DNA of 6,786 nt from assembly GCA_020719105.1 (NCBI GenBank), contig DYQV01000132.1, forward strand, positions 1 to 6,786, in the 5' to 3' direction. The DNA comes from Rikenella microfusus (GTDB taxonomy: Bacteria; Bacteroidota; Bacteroidia; Bacteroidales; SZUA-534). Of this stretch, positions 5,561 to 6,786 are shown piece by piece. How positions within the stretch are numbered: position 1 is the first letter of the stretch; the number at the start of each line of letters is the position of its first letter. The position numbers and the translations under genes were made by a program. A model generated the notes under the pieces. That model worked only from the letters and a program-made list of their open reading frames with translations. It made no database searches and was not told the origin of the DNA.

Positions 5561-6661
5561 ATGAAAAACAAATTAAGCATTTTTGTAGTAGCATTATTTG
5601 CAATGATTGCCAATAGCAACGCCCAACAAGTAGGACCAAATATTTCATGGGACAATCCAAACTATGAATTTGGCGATATTAAAGAAGAAGCTGGGAAAGT
5701 AACCCACAATTTTACCTTTACCAATACCGGGAATGAGCCATTAACCATAACTAATGTGCGTCCTTCATGTGGTTGTACTTCCTCTGATTATACCAAAGAA
5801 CCCGTTGTGCCAGGAGCAAAAGGATATGTTTCCGCTACCTATAATCCTGAGAATCGTCCCGGTAAGTTTTCTAAATCAATTACCATTACTACCAATGCTA
5901 ATCCGCCTACCAGTAACCTTCGTTTTACCGGAAATGTAATTACCCGTCCTCAAACAGTAGAAGATGAATACCCACGCAATCTTGGTGAACTTCGATTAAA
6001 AACGAATCATTTAGCATTAATAAAAGTAAGTTTTGCTGAAGTAAAACAAGGTGAGCTTGAAATGATAAATACCACAGATCACAATCTTTCCATTTCCTTC
6101 AGAAATGTTCCGGTCCATTTAAAAGTAAATGCTGAGCCTGAAAATTTACTTCCAGGCGCAAAAGGACTTATTAAAATTTCTTATGATGCTAAAAAGAAAA
6201 ATGACTGGGGATTTTTAATGGATAAAGTTACAGTTGCTATTAATGGAGATACCGATCAAAATAAAAACTCCATTTCAGTTAGTGCTACCATTGAAGAAAA
6301 CTTTGACAATTTAACCCCCGAACAAAAGGCGAATGCTCCAAAAATTGAATTTGAAAACTCGATTTTTGACTTTGATACCATTCCTCAAGGGAAAAATATT
6401 GACTATTCTTACAAATTCAAAAATACAGGGAAAAGCGATTTAATAATCAGAAAAATTAAACCATCATGCGGTTGCACTATTGTTAGCACTACTAATGAAA
6501 TTATAAAGCCAGGAGCTTCTTCCGAAATTAAAATGAAGTTTACATCCAATGGAATGGTTAACCGCCAGAATAAATCCATTGCAGTAATTACTAATGATCC
6601 AACACAATCGCAGGTTACACTAAGAGTAACAGGTACAGTAATGGAGCCTAAAAAAAATTAA
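5561..6661 (+). CDS. Exported DUF1573 protein with two CGC-bearing domains, 366 aa
   Basis: A Sec signal peptide (residues 1-21, cleavage after SNA before QQ) directs export. The mature chain looks like three immunoglobulin-like beta domains. Domain 1 (about 28-125) is a DUF1573 unit: YEFGDIKEE, then FTFTNTGNEPLTITNVRPSCGCTSS with Cys70 and Cys72, ending in a TITTNANPPTSNLRFTGNV strand pair. Domain 3 (about 260-360) repeats the scheme: FDFDTIPQGK, FKNTGKSDLIIRKIKPSCGCTIV with Cys303 and Cys305, then ITNDPTQSQVTLRVTGTV. The middle part (about 138-245) has similar strand spacing, including LLPGAKGLIKISYDA, but no CGC motif. DUF1573 is common in Bacteroidota; its molecular job is not established, and cell-envelope or adhesive roles are only inference. 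The ATG opens the signal peptide. No partner gene is visible downstream within the window. Confidence 0.93.
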   Translation: MKNKLSIFVVALFAMIANSNAQQVGPNISWDNPNYEFGDIKEEAGKVTHNFTFTNTGNEPLTITNVRPSCGCTSSDYTKEPVVPGAKGYVSATYNPENRPGKFSKSITITTNANPPTSNLRFTGNVITRPQTVEDEYPRNLGELRLKTNHLALIKVSFAEVKQGELEMINTTDHNLSISFRNVPVHLKVNAEPENLLPGAKGLIKISYDAKKKNDWGFLMDKVTVAINGDTDQNKNSISVSATIEENFDNLTPEQKANAPKIEFENSIFDFDTIPQGKNIDYSYKFKNTGKSDLIIRKIKPSCGCTIVSTTNEIIKPGASSEIKMKFTSNGMVNRQNKSIAVITNDPTQSQVTLRVTGTVMEPKKN

Positions 6662-6696
6662 ATTTAACTGTTGAATAATATTTTGGACAAAAAATA

Positions 6697-6786
6697 GAGA
6701 CTGTCTAATAAGAAGATTTAACCACAAAGAACACAAAGAATACTCAAAGGACACCGAGATTAACATATTGATAATTAATTCTTTGC
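6697..6786. repeat. MITE-like dispersed repeat, copy 2, cut by the window end
   Basis: It starts with GAGACTGTCTAATAAG, close to the terminus deduced from copy 1 (GAGGCTGTCTAAAAAG read from its right end). Positions 6702-6786 align without a gap to 293-377 in the same orientation, with 45 of 48 matches up to 6749 and lower similarity after that. The last bases, CTTTGC, match the start of the internal right arm of copy 1. The right terminal repeat lies outside the window. It begins 36 bases past the stop of the DUF1573 gene and may serve as its 3' untranslated region. Confidence 0.68.

Noticed and set aside
288..6786. Composite transposon: two direct repeats bracketing 6.3 kb
   Set aside because: Neither copy encodes a transposase, the enclosed genes are housekeeping or ordinary envelope genes, and no shift in base composition is obvious; scattered repeat copies explain it better.

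Overview
The window looks like chromosomal DNA of an AT-rich member of the Bacteroidota, possibly a Bacteroidales or Marinilabiliales relative. The signs are Bacteroidota-type -7 boxes (TAnnTTTG) ahead of genes, no Shine-Dalgarno sequences at the starts, two secreted proteins without a recognisable family whose mature ends begin with QQ, a DUF1573 protein, and a dispersed 'ACCACAAAGAACACAAAG' repeat of a kind common in this phylum. The genus cannot be set from the sequence alone.

Layout. Positions 1-250 hold AT-rich debris ending in the last ~31 residues of a sensor histidine kinase, whose upstream part is gone or frameshifted. Positions 288-450 hold a small MITE-like element with terminal inverted repeats. 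Three minus-strand genes follow: ettA (470-2146), a secreted protein of unknown function (2297-3169) and a second unrelated secreted protein (3343-4035). A strong palindromic terminator (2251-2291) separates ettA from the gene upstream of it. A 205-bp divergent region with overlapping promoter-like signals (4036-4240) leads to two plus-strand genes: a YbdG-type MscS channel (4241-5461) and a periplasmic or secreted DUF1573 protein (5561-6661). A second, truncated copy of the repeat starts at 6697 and runs off the window.

How the genes relate. There is no sign of a multi-gene operon. Each gene has its own spacer (99-205 bp), and most have their own -7 box. The functions are housekeeping (translation control by EttA), osmotic protection (MscS family) and cell-envelope or secreted proteins of unknown role. 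I see no defence system, prophage, CRISPR array, tRNA or rRNA. The least explained items are the repeat pair, the two secreted orphans and the degenerate middle domain of the DUF1573 protein. I found no convincing new multi-gene system here.
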